Of a DNA stretch of 6,412 bases, positions 5,881 through 6,412 are shown one piece after another; position 1 is the stretch's first letter; every line of letters begins with the position of its first letter. Source of the DNA: Bacillota bacterium (GTDB taxonomy: Bacteria > Bacillota > Sulfobacillia > RBS10-35 > JAJYVM01); assembly GCA_021792015.1 (NCBI GenBank), contig JAJYVM010000229.1, forward strand, positions 1 to 6,412. The letters run 5' to 3'. The notes beneath the pieces are model-generated. The model saw only the letters and a program-made list of their open reading frames with translations, ran no database searches and was not told where the DNA came from. Position numbers and translations under genes: made by a program.

Positions 5881-6412
5881 ATGTCGCAGCCACACAGCCA
5901 CGCCCACGACCATGGCGCGGACGGGGACCATCCCGGAGACCACGCTGCCGAGTTCCTTGGCGGCGCCTTCTGGATCGCAGCCGGCATCCTGCTCGCGGAG
6001 CTCGCCGGCGGCCTGCTCTCGCACAGTCTGGCGCTGCTGAGCGACGCGGCCCACATGCTCACCGACGTGCTATCGCTGGCGTTGGCCTGGTATGCGACCC
6101 GTCTGGCCGGCCGGCCCGCGACAGCGCAGCGTACCTACGGCTTCCACCGCGCCGGTATCCTCGCCGCCCTCTTCAACGCCGGCACGCTGATCGTGATCGC
6201 GGGCGGCATCCTGGCGGAGGCCGTCGGCCGATTCGAGCACCCGGTCGCGGTGGTTCCGTGGATCATGTGGCTGGTCGCGGCGATCGGGTTGACAGGCAAC
6301 CTCTTCATCGGCCTGCGCCTTGGTGCCGGCGCCCACGCCGGCCACCGCCACGGTCCGGACGGGCACGCCCGCGGGGGCAACCTGAACGTCCGCAGCGCCT
6401 GGCTACATGTGA
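5881..6412 (+). CDS. CzcD/ZitB-type CDF zinc exporter, 3' end beyond the window
   Basis: The first 177 residues are present; the frame is open at the window edge. The N-terminus is His/Asp-rich (HSHAHDHGADGDH at 5-17), typical of zinc-exporting CDF proteins. TM2 holds LSDAAHMLTD (53-62), giving the His58/Asp62 half of the tetrahedral metal site. RTYGFHRAGILAALFNA (84-100) is the conserved loop and TM3. A His-rich loop (HAGHRHGPDGHARGG, 152-166) lies between TM4 and TM5. The last visible residues, NVRSAWLHV, start TM5 with His176, the first residue of the second HxxxD. It follows the short CDF gene by 15 bases, so two unlike exporters are probably made from one message: a full-type His-rich Zn pump and a short pump with a Cys tail. 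CzcD or ZitB would be the closest named relatives. Confidence 0.9.
   Translation, partial: MSQPHSHAHDHGADGDHPGDHAAEFLGGAFWIAAGILLAELAGGLLSHSLALLSDAAHMLTDVLSLALAWYATRLAGRPATAQRTYGFHRAGILAALFNAGTLIVIAGGILAEAVGRFEHPVAVVPWIMWLVAAIGLTGNLFIGLRLGAGAHAGHRHGPDGHARGGNLNVRSAWLHV

Overview
This is a very GC-rich window. The single-stranded-DNA-binding protein (SSB) resembles Bacillota SSBs: it shares the N-terminal MLN..., the NQQGERE.DF motif and the FLEPK end of the OB fold with the Bacillus protein. I infer a high-GC Bacillota lineage (Thermaerobacter- or Symbiobacterium-like), at moderate to low confidence. No rRNA, tRNA, CRISPR array or insertion sequence was recognised.

The left part (about 1-2945) looks like eroding accessory DNA. 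It holds a small minus-strand ORF of unknown function (54-236), about 430 bases with no convincing gene, and an ssb gene (742-1410) with an unusual C-terminus. After ssb comes a broken DUF2325-type gene (about 1371-2312), which can be rebuilt across an amber stop and two compensating frameshifts. A convergent ImmA/IrrE-like metallopeptidase follows (2372-2947, minus). It keeps its HEVAH motif but has lost its N-terminal region and apparently its third zinc ligand.

The right part (about 2928-6412) is an intact metal-homeostasis island arranged divergently. Leftward are an NRAMP-family transporter with non-canonical TM1 and TM6 metal-site motifs (3202-4551) and an 85-residue single-span membrane protein directly after it (2928-3185). 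Rightward are a CadC-like ArsR/SmtB repressor (4851-5240), a short CDF transporter overlapping it by 20 bases (5221-5865), and a second, His-rich CDF transporter cut by the window edge (5881-6412).

The divergent intergenic region holds a 22-bp near-perfect inverted repeat (4799-4820) over a likely -10 element. It also holds a potential three-way-junction structure (4721-4785) that would lie in the leader of the NRAMP mRNA. The simplest reading is that a thiolate-sensing repressor controls two efflux pumps and possibly the divergent uptake-type carrier. The metal specificity of the NRAMP homologue and the role of its small membrane partner are the least explained parts.
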